From contig JAGFMI010000004.1 in NCBI GenBank assembly GCA_021030905.1, positions 496,001 through 560,000 of the forward strand: 64,000 nucleotides of DNA, in the 5' to 3' direction. The notes beneath the pieces were generated by a model. The model saw only the letters and a program-made list of their open reading frames with translations. It made no database searches and was not told the DNA's origin. A program made the position numbers and the translations under genes. Each line of letters begins with the position of its first letter. The stretch's first letter is position 1. Source of the DNA: Pyrenula massariospora (taxonomy: Eukaryota > Ascomycota > Eurotiomycetes > Pyrenulales > Pyrenulaceae). Positions 1-11,262 of this stretch are shown piece after piece.

Positions 1-741
1 TTTCTGAGCTTTCTCGTTACATCAGGGTTTTCGGACACACCCCACCTGGCGCTCGCCTTCGCAAGGAAGCATTCGATGCTAACCGTCCTTACGCAGCAAC
101 TCCATATCACAAAAGATGTTTGGGATATATTCGAGCGCGATGAAGATGACTCATACGACTTCACGGGGTCGATACCTGAAATAGTTGCACAGTGCGCATC
201 CAAGCAGCCAGAAACTTTCGACTTCATTCTAGACTTGATTTCAGAACACGGAGTGACTCATTTTGACCTTTCGACACTCTTACTACTATATATTGGCCGT
301 CACAACCATGTTATTTGCAAGGAGTCATGTTCTCTTGAAGGACTGCTGCGCTTAGGAGCAAGTGCAAACGGTCCATATGGGGCTTTTGTAACTCCTCTTC
401 AGATCGCTGTAGTATGCTGGGACTTGAAGGGCATGGAAATGCTCTTGAATGCAGGCGCGGAGCCTAACGCACTCGGGAAAAGTGGGTCACAGTGGGCATC
501 CAAGTCACTCATGGAACGATTTAACCACCTCCATGGGGCGAGTTCACTCTACATTATCAAGTACTTTGAATGTATTTACGAGGAGGATATGAAGGATGAG
601 CTTCATCTTGATGAAACTACACGCGAGAAGATAGAGACACGATTGCTGGAATCTGGAGCGGTGGAAATCGCACCGGACGGCTCGGATCTGGAATCTAGTG
701 ACCTTTATGATGAGGGTGATGATAGCGAAGGTGTCAAATAG
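1..741 (+). CDS. Ankyrin-repeat protein, C-terminal part (gene starts before the window)
   Basis: The reading frame is open from base 1 and ends at a TAG at 739-741, so this is the 3' end of a longer gene. The first ATG inside the window (76) is probably internal, because in-frame codons run upstream of it to the window edge. About 246 residues are visible. The middle carries two ankyrin-like units, recognisable by LLRLGASAN, then TPLQIAV, then MLLNAGAEPN. The tail is acidic (many Asp/Glu after LESGA). Ankyrin arrays are protein-binding scaffolds; in ascomycetes such fragments often end large NACHT or other STAND proteins, but no NTPase domain is inside the window, so the full architecture is unknown. 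The ankyrin assignment is fairly sure, the function is not. Confidence 0.7.
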   Translation, partial: FLSFLVTSGFSDTPHLALAFARKHSMLTVLTQQLHITKDVWDIFERDEDDSYDFTGSIPEIVAQCASKQPETFDFILDLISEHGVTHFDLSTLLLLYIGRHNHVICKESCSLEGLLRLGASANGPYGAFVTPLQIAVVCWDLKGMEMLLNAGAEPNALGKSGSQWASKSLMERFNHLHGASSLYIIKYFECIYEEDMKDELHLDETTREKIETRLLESGAVEIAPDGSDLESSDLYDEGDDSEGVK

Positions 742-1838
742 AGCATCCGTTTTAGGAAGGGCTACCTAACAGGGTGGGTGTGCCAACCAGAGGTGAATAC
801 TCTGTCTGCTCGCGAGCCCCCTTTTCACATGGACTAGTGGGCTCTCATGTCATATAATTTCAGGCTGTTTGAATTCCTTCGTTGAAAACTAAGGCCAGGA
901 CCAGTCCTCTTGATGTGTTTATTCACGGTGGGAAGAGACAACAGAGGAGATGGCAGCGATGTGAAAAAAGGCTCAGAGCAATTGGTTTGTTTGGGTAGGC
1001 GACCAGGCTATAGCGGCAGATGAGCGCTGCTAGGCTGGTCGTCGGATCTTACAAGATTAGTTCCCCACATGAAATAGTCAAACCTTAGATTAATTTTTAC
1101 GACGTAGTATATATGGCTCAGATGAGCATAAAATTTGTTAATATAGCCCAAATATACATTTCAATTTAAACTAGCACTGGCATCCCCTGGCAAGCTTACG
1201 GACTAGTAAGCGCCTAGAAACCTGAAAGAGATCCATGGTTTCGGTGGGGCTGGAGACTATTGGATACATATGAAGCAAATGGAGTGATCTGGACGACGGG
1301 TTGGGTAACAGAGGTGACTATGGTGAGCGTGGGTAGGCAGCGTCAGCTAGGGAAGTCTTAGAACACCGAGGTCGCACGATGAGATCGGCGAAGGGCGGCG
1401 ACGGTTTTTATGACGCTCGAAATGGTAGACTTGTCGATTTACACTGCTTGGAAGAGAGCGGCGTTCTCAATATCGCCTTATCTTTTAGTGCACTATTGCC
1501 TACCATCCACACCATGAGTTTCTACCTTGTGTATGAGCTCCTATAAAAATCAGTCTTAGTGAATCCTCCTTACTCCATAATAGGAGATCGTGCTACATTG
1601 AAAAATTGCGCTTGAGTGTAGACTAGAGAACATACAACGGAGGCTAGTAAATCGCCCAAGAGATTTGCACAACGACCTGCATTTGCGTGCATCATTTAAA
1701 TTTGAGCTTTATCTTGTGATATCCATATGGCTCCCAGAGAGGCCTGAGGAAGCTCAGCTGAAGGTCACAAGACTACTCAACCAATCTTATCAACCAAAGT
1801 TTCATGATAAGCTCCTCGATTTCCGACGAAAGAAATCT
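742..1838. other. Intergenic, no gene seen
   Basis: About 1.1 kb between two tail-to-tail genes. It has an AT-rich patch near 1080-1170 and no convincing ORF. The forward ORF beginning near 1665 is an antisense shadow of the next gene. Confidence 0.6.
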
Positions 1839-2704
1839 CTAGCATTTCCACGTCCACGGGTCCTTCATCTGCACCGCCGGGCCAGTAATGAGGTTCTGGA
1901 TGTTCTTGATCGGGGCAGCGCAAAAGTTTTCGGCGTCCCGCTTAGTCACATTGCTCCGCTTCCCCAGCTGACCGCTGCCTCCATAGCCCGGTCCCCAGAT
2001 CGCCATGCCCCCGTACAGTGCCGGCGCCTCGCGGTAACGGTCTCCAAAGTTTGCTTGGTCGTCGAGGGCATTGTCCACCTCACGCGGCTGGACGCGGATG
2101 TTGTGGTTTTCCTGAGCCCACTGGGCGAGATCATTCGCCATGGCCATCATCGATGCCCGGCTGACCGGCCGATTTCTCCTTATGTCCATTAATCTTATGG
2201 TAACGCCCCCAGTGTAAACTACCACGTTCCCGAGAGTCCATCGCGAATTGCCATCTGAGTGTGCATCCAGGTCCATGTTCTCATTGTCATCTGGTCCGAC
2301 GTATCGCATAATGCTGGACGCGTAGGTCAAGGTTAAGGTTTCGGGAGCATTGTTAAACCTGGTCATAAGGGCATCTCCGATGCGCATTTCGAAATAGACG
2401 CGTAGCCTACCTTGAAGATCCCAAACCAAGTTGATGTCATGAACGTCTCGTTTCTTTTCGGTCGGGTAGATCTCAGAAGGTAGAGACTGATTGTTTGGCG
2501 CCGAGATACGCCTAAACTCGATGGAGTGCGTCTTAGGCTCGTAGTATGGCTCTAGCGTATCATCGCGCGGATCGATGGATTCAGAGGGACTCCGCACCGA
2601 AAATACGGCTTTAGCGAACACAAAAAGCTTGTAAGATGTAAATTGGATATTCTTAATGTGGCAATAAAGGTACGTACCGTGAGAAGGCCGATTAGCCTAA
2701 ACAT
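1839..2704 (-). CDS. Secreted protein of unknown function with dibasic sites
   Basis: Two exons, 2704-2678 and 2627-1839, joined across a 50-nt intron (2677-2628) with a GTACGT donor. I chose the ATG at 2704 because it adds MFRLIGLLT, which runs into LFVFAKAVFS to give a clean hydrophobic signal peptide; without that exon the protein would lack a start codon. The product is about 271 aa. After the signal there is no family I recognise. Near the C-terminus the chain passes through GKRSNVTKRDAE, two Lys-Arg sites typical of Kex2 cleavage, so the precursor may be processed in the Golgi. Only two cysteines lie in the mature part (near ENFCAAP and the final residue), so it is not a classic cysteine-rich effector. 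Secretion is likely; the role is unknown. Confidence 0.65.
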
Positions 2705-4150
2705 GACAGGCGCAGGGCTTAGATTAGACAAAGTAAACGTAGTAAAACTTTTCAAATAGACAGCAAATGAATGGAGAACCTAATTAATAAAAGTGAATTT
2801 CGGAAGTTGACTTAGGACTATTTTCTAAGCTATTGGTCTTCAGAGTGAATGCAGGATGCTCTTGAGCAAAGAGACTGGAACAGTATTGATCTTTATAGAC
2901 AAGCTGGAGTGAGCCCACAGCAAGGCTTAGAGGGCCAATGCAGCGACAGAAGGAAGCAGGTTGGGAAGCAGTCGTTTCATGATAATGCGAATGCTAGAGA
3001 CATGAAGTTGGTGATTCAAGCAATCTCAACTAGGTAAGAGCTAGTCTTCCAACAGAGCAAAGTCTGTAGGACTCGAGGAGGCTCAATTTCGCACCATCCT
3101 CAGGCGGAGACAGTTATATGTTTCCTCGGAAAATTCAAATATTTCGGTTCGAGTATGTGGCTTGGTGTTGTCCCAATTGGCCCCAATCGAAAATCGGATT
3201 TGTGTCTACATATCATTCGGTGTTCAACGCTGTTAGAACCTAGACATTCGAGCCAAATCGGAGCTGGAAATGTGGTAGACAACAGTCCATTGGTACATTA
3301 GTGTCTTGTCTCAAGCTGAGACGCGAGGCTTGACTATAGCTAGTGGCTTTTGCATTCATCCGACAATTGTTGATCAGCCTTGGCTGAAACGTACAATGTT
3401 AGCCGCAAAAAATCTTTCAGGACCAGGTACTAGTATGTAGTAGATTCCCTTGAAACAAAATCCTCCTCGGATGCTTGAGATTCCGAAGGGTAGCAATACT
3501 CTACTGTTGTGTTTGAAATTGTTTGTGGTATTCTTTGATATGAACACAGCCGGTCTGTGCTGGTATGAAGGGCCCCGGCTAAAATCCGGCAGTGTTCACC
3601 TCGACTTTGCCTGGTGGGCCCTCGCACAAGTTAGCTTCTCCACCATTCAAATCCCTTAGGGTTATTGGGGCCAAAAGACAACCTTGGTGATCCGCTCAAC
3701 TGAACGAAGCCAAAGCAATCATGCACCGAGTTCTGATTGGTACAGCTCCGTCTTCGTATTCTTCTTCCGGACATTTGTTGTCTTGGCATTGCGAGCCTCA
3801 TGTCTGAGTTGGAAGGTTTGGATAGCCACAACCTCATAATTTGAGGCAGTTCCGGCGTCCGGCCACGATGTTAGATAGCGATTTGGATGTCGCCTGAAAT
3901 CGGCCATTAATCAGATATTGGAAAGCTGCTGAGGCTATGTCATTACTCCAAGTGCTTAAAGAGTCCAGGCTCCCTCAACTTTGATATCTGATCGTTACTC
4001 TTCTGAAGCAATCCAGTAAAGCTTTCATTTTCATATTTAAAAAATACTAATTTCAGACACTGGGTGCTGCCGAATATTGTCTCAATCTGCGATATAATTA
4101 TCTCCACGCTACCAAACCCGATTTAAGAAGGGGTGCTTTTGTCCACAACG
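2705..4150. other. Intergenic between divergent secreted-protein genes
   Basis: About 1.4 kb separating two divergently transcribed genes, so it must hold both promoters. Only short overlapping ORFs occur on both strands, none with family features. No repeat was recognised. Confidence 0.55.
4093..4100 (+). promoter_or_regulatory. Possible TATA element upstream of the cysteine-rich secreted protein
   Basis: A TATAATTA lies about 50 bp before the chosen start at 4151. The spacing is short but workable for a fungal core promoter. The assignment rests only on the motif. Confidence 0.3.
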
Positions 4151-4829
4151 ATGTTTCCTCATTTTGCCGTGGCCGTGTCCATCACCCTCCTAGCCTCATC
4201 TGCATCAGCCGTATCGATTACTCGGCCCCACGACGGCACGGTCATCAGCAAAGACGTTAAAGATGCTCCCTGGGTCTCGATGGACGATCTGACCAAGAGA
4301 TGGATCGATCAGCTTGACGACAAGGATGGCACACCATTCCCCACAGATGGCGCCGCTGTAAGTCTCATTTCTTTGCTCAGAGATCCTCGAAGCTATCTTA
4401 GCTATCGGATTTTGACCACATCCTCCCTCTAGGATATATGCCTTTGTAACAAGGACGGCTTTAAGCACTGCTATTGTCTCAAATTCCCGGAGAAAGATGA
4501 CGGAGCACAGGGACTGCAACAATGCTACCGAAGCAAACATCGTGACGGTTGGGATGGCTTTGACAACGACGCTACGAACGGGATATACATTGGTGGAAAA
4601 GTTGAGATTCAGTGTGCCTTTTACGAACGAGCAGATTGCTCCGCCAAGCCCTTCCATACTGAGTCGTCCGCTAATGGTGTTGTCAAAGTATCTAACATCG
4701 GAGCCGACAATATTGACAAGATGTCATCGTTCTATTGTGACCTTACTACTGTAAGTCTGCTCATATTCTATGTCGTAGACCTTCAAGAAGCTGATTAGTG
4801 GCCTTCAGAACATTTTACCAGGCACATAG
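4151..4829 (+). CDS. Small cysteine-rich secreted protein (effector candidate)
   Basis: Three exons, 4151-4357, 4433-4750 and 4809-4829, with GTAAGT introns of 75 and 58 nt, all phase 0; the product is 181 aa. The start at 4151 gives MFPHFAVAVSITLLASSASA, a textbook signal peptide; an in-frame ATG at 4133 would put a few residues before it. The mature protein has eight cysteines, arranged as CLC, CYC and four single ones, all in exon 2, consistent with four disulfides. No enzyme motif is visible. Small size, a signal peptide and paired cysteines are the usual description of fungal effector or apoplastic proteins; that role is inference. Coding capacity is well supported because splicing removes every stop and keeps the cysteine-rich block in one frame. 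Confidence 0.72.
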
Positions 4830-6273
4830 TATATTCGTTCATGTCCGACTCCTTCCGCTCCTCTTCAACCATGCGATTGAGATTTTTTAAATTTGAACCT
4901 CCTGCTAGCTGGCTAGTCGTCATATCGTTCTCGGAGAGATCCACACCTACCACCAAGGGAATCTCTTGCACACCTCTTCTTTCGTTGGCGTCAGGAGTTT
5001 TCGCCTTGATAAATAACGTTTTGCCATTCACACAATTATTTATTTAGTTCATGCAAATCCAGGAAAAATCTTCAAATCTCTTATCCATCTCATCTAAGTC
5101 TCTCCCCTTAGGTACTCCACCCCCTACCCCAATGAACTCTCATACATCCTGCGAATACCATCTAGCCAACAGGAGGCCGGAAGAGCTGCCCCTATCCCTC
5201 TTCCTCCATCGAAACCCCGCGTAGCCCCTTCCCCTGCCCTCCGGATCCCGCCATTTAAGACTTTTACCCTCATCTCGTGCCAATAGAGGTAGTAACATCC
5301 CCCTTCGCTTGTCAAGTACCAACTCTCCAGCTACCCCCCACCAGTTCCCCAACGACCGCTCAACCTCCAGCAAATCCCCGCCAAACGCTATCCATCGCGC
5401 GTCGCGACACACATCGTAGCCCTCAACCCGCAATTCCCCTTATCCATGTTTACGTCCTAAGAATATCCAGCTCCACCTAGCAAACGCAAATCCAAAGACC
5501 CCGGATGCGTCAGTATCCCATTTTAACGTGCATCTTCCTCCCATGCGGTGCGGCCACGCGCTCAGGGATCTAGAGGGCTGGATTGTGGGGTGTTGTGGGA
5601 GGTAGATAGATAGGGTGTCTAGTCTTGTCTAGGCTTGGCTAGCTGTGGAGGGGAGGGGAGTGAGAACATGTCGTTTCTAATGTGGTGGTATCGCCCGGGG
5701 GGGGGGGTTGATGTATAGCTATGCTGAGGGTAGAGTACGAGAGGCGGTAAGCACGTCATGATTGGGTGTACTGTAGAGAGGTATGATGGTAAACACCGTA
5801 GCAGGTAGCGAATGTGGACTGTGATTGAAAAGTTCACGGCGCAGGTATGTCTAGTGCTAGTAATAAGGTCTTTGAGAAGCTGAGGGGTTTGACATTGAAG
5901 CACGTATTCTACGACTGTAGCTGAGATATACTTCTGTTATGTTAGATATGCATTGGATGAACTAGATCATGAAGGGTCGGGTGTGAGAGTGCACGGCAGG
6001 ACTAAGGGATGGTTGATAAACGGGATGCTGAAGAAGTAATGATGACCGTCGGAAGGTTTGTCTCACAAGTATGAGTCTTAAATTAGGTAAAGACTGAAGT
6101 CTACGTCGCATACGCTTGACTCCAATTGGCCCAAAGGGCCTTGGCCGGTACGGGCGATTCTAGCTGGGGGCTGGGGGAGTAGTTCGGCTGGGATGAGAGC
6201 AACTGTGTCATGCCTCTGATAAGGACTGACACATAACCAGCCTGTTCCGGAACAGAAATGTCCCGAACTGTCC
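4830..6273. other. Intergenic; contains a G10-type homopolymer
   Basis: About 1.4 kb between converging genes. A run of about ten G lies near 5696-5707. Reverse-strand ORFs near 5124-5433 and 5619-5903 lack starts, introns or motifs I could join into a gene. Confidence 0.5.
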
Positions 6274-7887
6274 CTACGCTTTCGGCACCGACTCCGAATG
6301 TTGTGACACGCCCACAACATCCTTCTCTTCTTCGGACGCAGAATCCACCGGCAGGTGTTCCTCCACATAAGCCTTGTGCCACGGCTTGCGCTTCTTGTCC
6401 AGGAAGATCTGGTCGATGCCTTCGAGCGAGATGTTCGACGTTTCCGGATAGAAAAAGTAAATAGTCGGGACGAAGGAGAGATTAGTGCACATGAAGATCA
6501 GGTAGGTCTTCCAGCCTAGACGGTTGATCAGCACGGGGGTGATCATGACGACGAAAAAGTTCCACATCCAGTGCGAGGCCACACTGATGGCGGTACCGCG
6601 AGCTCTTGCCTCGAGTGGAAGGACTTCGGGACCGTATACCCAAGGCACGACGTTTATAGTGCCTGAAAAGTCTCGTCAGCAGGAAAATGGTAATTGGGGA
6701 AGGTTCGCACTGACCTCCAAAGACAAGCATGAACAGGAAGAAGAATGCTATGGCCGCAGATGAGGTTCCCTTTTTACCAAAGCTCAAGAGGATGGAGATC
6801 ATCATCATGCAGATTCCGAGTCCGAACACGCCCCAGATCATGGTCCACCGACGACCCATACGGTCGAGGGCCAGAGAAGGTGCTAAGGCACCAATGACGA
6901 ACATCAGCTCAACGAAACCAGCAACCAGCTGTGCCTGTCTTGCACCCATTCCCACGTTCTTCACGAGGACCGAAGGCTGCAGATTTGGTTATTGCTTGCA
7001 CGAGAAAGCATCGGAAGGGTCTCACTCACCATGTAGTAGACGACAAGATTGATGCCGGATAATTGATTCATGAATAAGCCAACGTAAGCTAAAAGGACTC
7101 TCCGCCTAGTCTGCAGCTCGTCCGACTTGAACAAGTTCCCAAGATTCTCAGCACCAGCCTTTGTTTCAATAGCGATGGCATGTCGGATGTTGCGTAATTC
7201 CGATTGAATGTACTCGTCTTCCGGATCAAGGTCAAAGGTTTGACAGAGGACCTCAATGGCTTCAGCCTCACGACCACGTTTGCAAAGCCAACGAGGGGAT
7301 TCCGGGAGACCAAACAGCATTATGATGACCGAAATCGCAAGGATGATCTGCAGCGCAATGGGAAGTCGCCATGCGATAGACGATTTAGTGTAGGACATTC
7401 CAAAATCGATCCAATATGCAACCACGATGCCAACGCCGATGCAGAGGACCTCCTGAGACACCAGCCGGCCTCTCTTCTCTTTCCTGCAGAGCTCTGATTG
7501 ATACATCGGAACAGTCGAGCTATCAATACCGGTCCCAATGCCGGTCACAACCCGTCCAATAATCAAGTGAGGGACTGTGTAAGAAGACGTCTGAAGCGTG
7601 GCACCAACGATGACGAAAGACATGGCCATCCACATCATTCGACGACGACCAAAGATATCGCCGATAAAGACGGTGAGAATGCAACCTGCGAGAGCACCAA
7701 GACAGTAGCTTGAGACCATGATGCCAGTCTCCGTATCATCTGGGTGATGATAGAGATCTAGCCAGTCCTTGTTTTGAAGAATGCCACTGAACACTCCTTG
7801 GTCATAGCCGAAAAACAAAAAAGCAGTGAGGCAGCAGTATCCAATGGCAAGCCTCGTAGGCCTACCACGACCGTACCAACTCCTCAT
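6274..7887 (-). CDS. Sugar-transporter-family MFS permease
   Basis: Three exons, 7887-7030, 6976-6715 and 6662-6274, with introns of 53 and 52 nt; the product is about 502 aa, the usual size for the family. It shows the hallmarks of the sugar porter family: GRRR in the loop after helix 2 (residues 80-83), PESPRW at the end of helix 6 (195-200), QLSGIN in helix 7, GRRW after helix 8, and PET-x-LE after helix 12. Twelve membrane segments are expected, in the plasma membrane, taking up a hexose or related sugar by proton symport. The substrate cannot be read from the sequence. The first exon starts MRSWYGRGRPTRLAIGY, matching family members that begin shortly before helix 1. The gene looks intact. 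Confidence 0.9.
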
Positions 7888-9524
7888 TTTGGTGGATTGA
7901 AAGCCAAACGCTCAAAGTAACAAGTTCGTAAGGAAGGGGAAAGGGAAGTACGATCAGCGCCCTCTGGTGTAAACACTAGAAGGAGCGGAAATCGTGTCTC
8001 CCACAGGAATCATGACTATCATATAGTGGTATCTCGGTCCTACCAAAGAGGGGATGCCGAGCAGTTACCCAGGGCGATGGCTAGCCAGGTTAGCGAGCTT
8101 CTGGCGACCTTCTAGAAAACGCGGGGTCGTGCAGATCGTTACACCATCTTTGATACCAGAAATGCAGGCCCAGCATCCTGCACGATAATGCTTTGCATGG
8201 TTCCGGATCCAATTAAGATCACAGCAGTAATGTGGGTCAGACTCGGAAGGCCTGCTTTGTTTCGTGGCGTTCTTTGCGGGATTTAAGCGGGAGCTACGGT
8301 AGTGGTAGAGGGCTGGAGACGGCAGAAGTGTAGCGCGAAGCTCTATCTTGGCCTCCCCTAATGCCACGCACTGGCTTCCAGAGCAGCTGCCACTATTACC
8401 ACACTACAGCAACAGACTCCCGGTGAATGTTGGAAAAACCACACGACCCCCCAGTTTGGCATGCCGGTTGCTCCCAATGAAGTATGGTATGGTGTGGTAG
8501 TGATCCGTCAAGCACCGTCAACTTTGAATTTGAAGAGTCTTGGGTCCTTCTTTCACCCCGAGTGGAGATGACCGGGTTTGGGTGCATGCATTGTATGCAC
8601 AACAACTTTTGGGATCAGTCGAGATTCGCTCTGCGAGCAACATGCCAAGGATATCTGTACTTCACTTCCTATGTTAGGATGGCATACGACACGTGGAGAA
8701 ATCCCTTGCTAGTTGCGCATAGAGTTTAATTTTTTCTACTTCCGGTCGTGATTTTCTAGACTGAGTAGATGTTATTTCAGCCCAAGTAGAGACTGCGCAA
8801 CCAGGTACGGTATATCCTTTCCTAAGTAATTAGCAAAGCTAGCAGTTTGGTATTAGAAGCGTTCCAAGTTGTTCTCTGCTTTTAGCCATTATTGCTGCAG
8901 TAACCTGATTAGCCGAGAAGCTTGAAACGACTTTGTATGCGCCGCTTACAACCAATTAACCAGCCAGACGAGACTAGTAGAAATCATAGAACCAAAACGC
9001 GGCCACCCAACTTTAATCTGAAGATGGATCGACTAAGATCTGATAGATCCTAGCAATGTAAGTTGTTGGTTACGTTTCTAAGGCGTTTGTCCCTCATTGG
9101 AACGCCGTCCGTAAAGGCTCCCCGTGCATGTGTGACTCACCACAGGACGCACATTTCCATTATCCGGAAAGTAAATTCGATTTCATGACTCAACGGGATA
9201 AGAACATATTCTCAAATACCGTCTAATCATCAAAATAACTATCTAGCTGTGAGGACTCGCGTTCTAAACGGCACAAGGACTCTCGTGCGTCAAACCTCTG
9301 CAGATCTCGACCTCCGCCACCGCGAAACCCAGAACAATAGAAGTAACTATTTTTTACTCTCCATACGCAAACCAATCACCCGATCTACATTACACTACTA
9401 CATGACAACCAGTAACCACATCTAATCCGTTACCATCACCACCACCACCATCACCTCCTCCTCAATCCGCAAACCTCAGATCCCAACAACCTCACCCCAT
9501 CCATCCGCACCAACCCCCCACATC
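7888..9524. other. Intergenic (divergent promoter region)
   Basis: About 1.6 kb between divergently transcribed genes for a sugar transporter and an RNA cyclase. No gene seen. A short run of cat/cac triplets near 9430-9450 is simple sequence just upstream of the RNA cyclase start. Confidence 0.5.
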
Positions 9525-10889
9525 ATGGGAAAATCCAGATCCCGCCCCCAAAACCACCACCACCCCTCAAAATCCGCACCTTCCCCCACGATCCCCTCCC
9601 CCCTCCCCAACAACACCCTCTCCCTCCCCGGCAACCACCTCGAAGGCGGCGGCCAACTCCCCCGCCTCGCCCTCACCCTGTCCACCCTCACATCCGTCCC
9701 CTTGTACCTGCACTCCATCCGCGGCAACCGCCCCTCCCCCGGCCTCAAGGCCTCGCACCTCCTCGCCGTCCGCCTGCTCGCCGACCTGTGCTGCGCCGCT
9801 GTCTTCGGCGACTCAATACGCTCTAGCGAATTGTTGTTCGTGCCCGGTGCCGGGGGCCGGGAGGGCAGGAAACGCAGGGCGGACGTGCTGGGCATGATGC
9901 AGGGGGAGGAGGGGTGGGTGGTCAAGGTTGGGATGCAGGGGAGCGTGTGGTTGGTTGTGCAGGCGGTTCTTCCGGTGTTGCTCTTTATGAGGGGAGAGGG
10001 GGATGCTACTGCGGGGAGGAGATTGAGGGTGGTGATCGAAGGGGGCACTTTTGCCGCGTTTTCGATGAGCAGTTTTTATGTTAAGCATGTGCTTTTGCCG
10101 ACGTTGAGGGGGATTGGGGTGCGGGGGGTGAGGGTGGAGATTGAGGGGGAGGGGTGGACGACGGGGAAGAAGGAGTGGCAGGGGAGGGGGAGAGTGGCTG
10201 TTGAGGTTTGTCCGTTTCAGGCTGGGGAGGGGGTGAAGGGATGGAGGATGGAGGGGCAAGGAGAAGTGAGGTGCATTGGGGTTTGTGTTGCTGCCTTTGG
10301 GGGCTTGGTGGAGGGGACTGTTGAGATTGTGAAGAAGGCTCTGGGAGAGGAGCTTGAGAGGGGGAAATTTGGTAAGGGGAAGGTCGAGGTCCAGGTTCTA
10401 GAGGTAGTAGTTACGAGGGATCCGAAGCAGTTTTCGGTGCTGATTACAGCGGAGACGGACATAGGCTGTCTGCTGGCGAGGGATGTGCTGTTACAGGGGA
10501 AGCTGGATGCGGATATGTCGAAGGCAAGAGTAACGGTGGAGGAGATGGTCAACGGAGTTGTGAAAGAGTTGATAGGGGAGGTTCGGAGCGGCGGTTGCTT
10601 GGACGAGCACATGGCAGACCAGCTGGTTGTCTTTCAGGCATTGAGCGCCGGGACCGGCGTTATCAACACTGGGAGAGAGGAGGACGGAAGTGAGAGGTCA
10701 ACTCTGCACACGAACACCGCTAAGTGGGTAGTCGAGGAGATACTGGGAAAGGATGAGAAAGGCGTCGAGTTCGGGCAGCTGGGGAGCTTTAGAGGTCTGG
10801 GCCTGACGGATATCCGGTCGACGCGAGAAGATCGTGCAGGCGGTAGGGAACTTGATCTCGAAGAGGACTTCAGCCACCTCGGAATTTAA
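9525..10889 (+). CDS. RNA 3'-terminal phosphate cyclase
   Basis: A single exon coding 454 aa. The N-terminal LEGGGQ followed by PR-x-AL-x-LS, the IRGNRPSPGLKASHL stretch and GDSIRSSELLFVPG match the RTC fold (PF01137). Near the end, DQLVVFQALSAG is followed by STLHTNTAKW; His395 sits where the adenylated catalytic histidine of RtcA lies. The related Rcl1 ribosome-biogenesis proteins lack that histidine, so this is more likely a true cyclase converting RNA 3'-phosphates to 2',3'-cyclic phosphates with ATP. Length exceeds bacterial RtcA (about 340 aa) because of a Pro/Ser-rich N-terminus and internal insertions. Base use is odd: the first third is C-rich on the coding strand and the middle G-rich. 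The gene converges on DNA2. Confidence 0.85.
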   Translation: MGKSRSRPQNHHHPSKSAPSPTIPSPLPNNTLSLPGNHLEGGGQLPRLALTLSTLTSVPLYLHSIRGNRPSPGLKASHLLAVRLLADLCCAAVFGDSIRSSELLFVPGAGGREGRKRRADVLGMMQGEEGWVVKVGMQGSVWLVVQAVLPVLLFMRGEGDATAGRRLRVVIEGGTFAAFSMSSFYVKHVLLPTLRGIGVRGVRVEIEGEGWTTGKKEWQGRGRVAVEVCPFQAGEGVKGWRMEGQGEVRCIGVCVAAFGGLVEGTVEIVKKALGEELERGKFGKGKVEVQVLEVVVTRDPKQFSVLITAETDIGCLLARDVLLQGKLDADMSKARVTVEEMVNGVVKELIGEVRSGGCLDEHMADQLVVFQALSAGTGVINTGREEDGSERSTLHTNTAKWVVEEILGKDEKGVEFGQLGSFRGLGLTDIRSTREDRAGGRELDLEEDFSHLGI

Positions 10890-11262
10890 GGAATATACGG
10901 ATTAATACTCAGACTCTTGTATAGAGCAATCTAGGCATAGAAATGACAACGCCGACGAGACATGTCTCCAACGAAACGAATGTTTGAACGTTGCGGTCAC
11001 CTTTGACGATCCTTCAACCGTAAATAGCTATCTTTAGGACCGACGTCTTGCATTACGGTATTCCGACCGTGCTTATCAAAGTTATGTTTATATACACAAA
11101 GTGAAGAGAGTAAAAATTCCGAAAACCATGTTGCTCTATGTCCAACCGCACTAATGTGCAAGAGCCGAGATACCTTTCCCACCCATTTTCAAAAGGAACA
11201 TCTTATGCTATTCAAACAAACGAACAAAGACGATGCTATGCGAGAACTGTAAACAAGCATTA
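10890..11262. other. Intergenic between convergent genes
   Basis: 373 bp holding the 3' ends of the RNA cyclase and DNA2 genes. No further feature seen. Confidence 0.6.

Noticed and set aside
5124-5433. Reverse ORF with basic, Trp-rich sequence
   Set aside because: It looks protein-like for about 95 residues but is preceded by a stop and I could not find an upstream exon, start or family.
9476-10612. Several reverse ORFs opposite the RNA cyclase
   Set aside because: Pro/His/Ser-rich low-complexity products caused by the base skew of the cyclase gene.
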